From Bacteroidales bacterium UBA4459 (GTDB lineage: Bacteria > Bacteroidota > Bacteroidia > Bacteroidales > F082), in the NCBI GenBank assembly GCA_002389465.1, contig DGOT01000175.1:1-14278 (forward strand): DNA of 14,278 bases, read 5' to 3'. Position 1 is the first letter of the stretch. Each line of letters starts with the position of its first letter. Positions 13,972 through 14,278 of the stretch are shown here, in pieces. The translations under genes and the position numbers were made by a program. The notes beneath the pieces were generated by a model, which had not been told where the DNA came from, did not search any database, and worked only from the letters and a program-made list of their open reading frames with translations.

Positions 13972-14244
13972 ATGTATTACGTGCACAAAGACTACTTGGG
14001 TAGTTTTGAAACCATAACCAACGAAATTGGCAGTGTTGAAGAAAAGCTCAACTTTGACCCGTGGGGCAGGCGCAGAAACCCAACCGACTGGACCTATGAT
14101 AATGTACCAACCAGCTTTTTATTTGATAGGGGCTTCACAGGCCATGAGCATTTAGATAATCTCGATTTGATAAACATGAATGGCCGTGTTTATGACCCCC
14201 CGCTCCCGCACGAATCTTTCGTGTGGGAAGCAGAACCATACTAA
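13972..14244 (+). pseudogene. Truncated second Rhs tip cassette
   Basis: The 90-codon frame starts MYYVHKDYLGSFETIT and is paralogous to the first 152 residues of cassette 1, without the two insertions: FDPWGRRRNPTDW, FDRGFTGHEHLDN, INMNGRVYDP. Directly after YDP the Rhs sequence stops and the frame runs through a hairpin repeat (PLPHESFVWE) to a TAA at 14244 inside a terminator. The expected LGRFLSPDPFVQAP/NNPLKY region and any C-terminal domain are missing. I call it a pseudogene or a reservoir stump. Alternative upstream starts exist (GTG 13924, ATG 13957), but the ATG at 13972 matches cassette 1. Confidence 0.8.
14198..14230. repeat. Palindromic hairpin repeat, copy 2, truncating Rhs cassette 2
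   Basis: CCCGCACGAA (14205-14214) pairs with TTCGTGTGGG (14218-14227) around TCT. It is identical over 26 nt to 11812-11837. Its left edge falls directly after the codons for YDP of the Rhs core, so it marks the truncation point. Confidence 0.85.
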
Positions 14245-14269
14245 GCGTAGTTCACCACTGCGTTTTTTT
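14243..14269 (+). terminator. Intrinsic terminator ending cassette 2
   Basis: AA(G)CGTAGT (14243-14251) pairs with ACTGCGTT (14257-14264) with one bulge and one wobble, and is followed by a run of seven T (14263-14269). The left arm matches the start of the terminator at 13888, so the two are related ends of successive cassettes. Confidence 0.75.
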
Positions 14270-14278
14270 ATTTTTACG

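Noticed and set aside
1..14278. CRISPR array, rRNA, complete insertion sequence or phage genes
   Set aside because: No regularly spaced repeats, rRNA sequence, transposase or phage structural gene is visible.

Overview
The window looks like a chromosomal segment from a Bacteroidota species, probably an environmental or gut Bacteroidales/Marinilabiliales-type organism. Four observations point there: the style of the rimP-nusA-infB proteins (a ~960-residue IF-2 with a long Lys/Glu-rich linker, and a short NusA ending in one helix-hairpin-helix-like domain); a DUF2723 membrane protein; TAnnTTTG-type -7 promoter boxes placed very close to start codons that lack clear Shine-Dalgarno sequences; and Rhs-type cassettes of the HKDYLGS/NPLKYVDPTG kind. 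No taxonomic search was possible, so this is an inference.

Layout. Positions 1-5070 are a conserved transcription/translation block read on the minus strand: a promoter, tRNA-Gln(UUG), an intrinsic terminator hairpin, then rimP, nusA and infB. Positions 5200-8306 (plus strand) carry one large DUF2723/TMEM260-type multi-membrane protein. Positions 8319-11756 return to the minus strand with four genes, in transcription order a GT28/MurG-like glycosyltransferase, a YtfE/ScdA-like hemerythrin di-iron protein, a LuxR-type regulator with a degenerate receiver domain, and lgt (prolipoprotein diacylglyceryl transferase). The hemerythrin and LuxR genes form a tight two-gene operon. The other two have their own -7 boxes.

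Positions 11757-14278 are accessory DNA. A 355-base hairpin-rich spacer leads into two 5'-truncated Rhs tip cassettes on the plus strand. Each begins at the homologous point (M-x-Y-x-HKDYLGS) with its own -7 box. Cassette 1 has an intact reading frame: Rhs core end, variable Gly/beta-rich C-terminal domain, then a small membrane-anchored protein placed like an immunity gene and a strong terminator. Cassette 2 is a stump cut off by a hairpin repeat and a second terminator. Compared with cassette 2, cassette 1 contains two in-frame insertions (81 and 27 nt) built around TCCCGA-y/r-TCGGGA palindromes. They are read in different frames, so they behave as nucleic-acid-level palindromic elements embedded in a coding gene.

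The points most worth following are the palindromic in-frame insertions, the self-standing Rhs tip cassettes with a putative toxin/immunity pair, and the hemerythrin plus pseudo-receiver LuxR pair. Next comes the tRNA-terminator-rimP-nusA-infB arrangement, which recalls the E. coli metY-rimP-nusA-infB operon but with a different tRNA.
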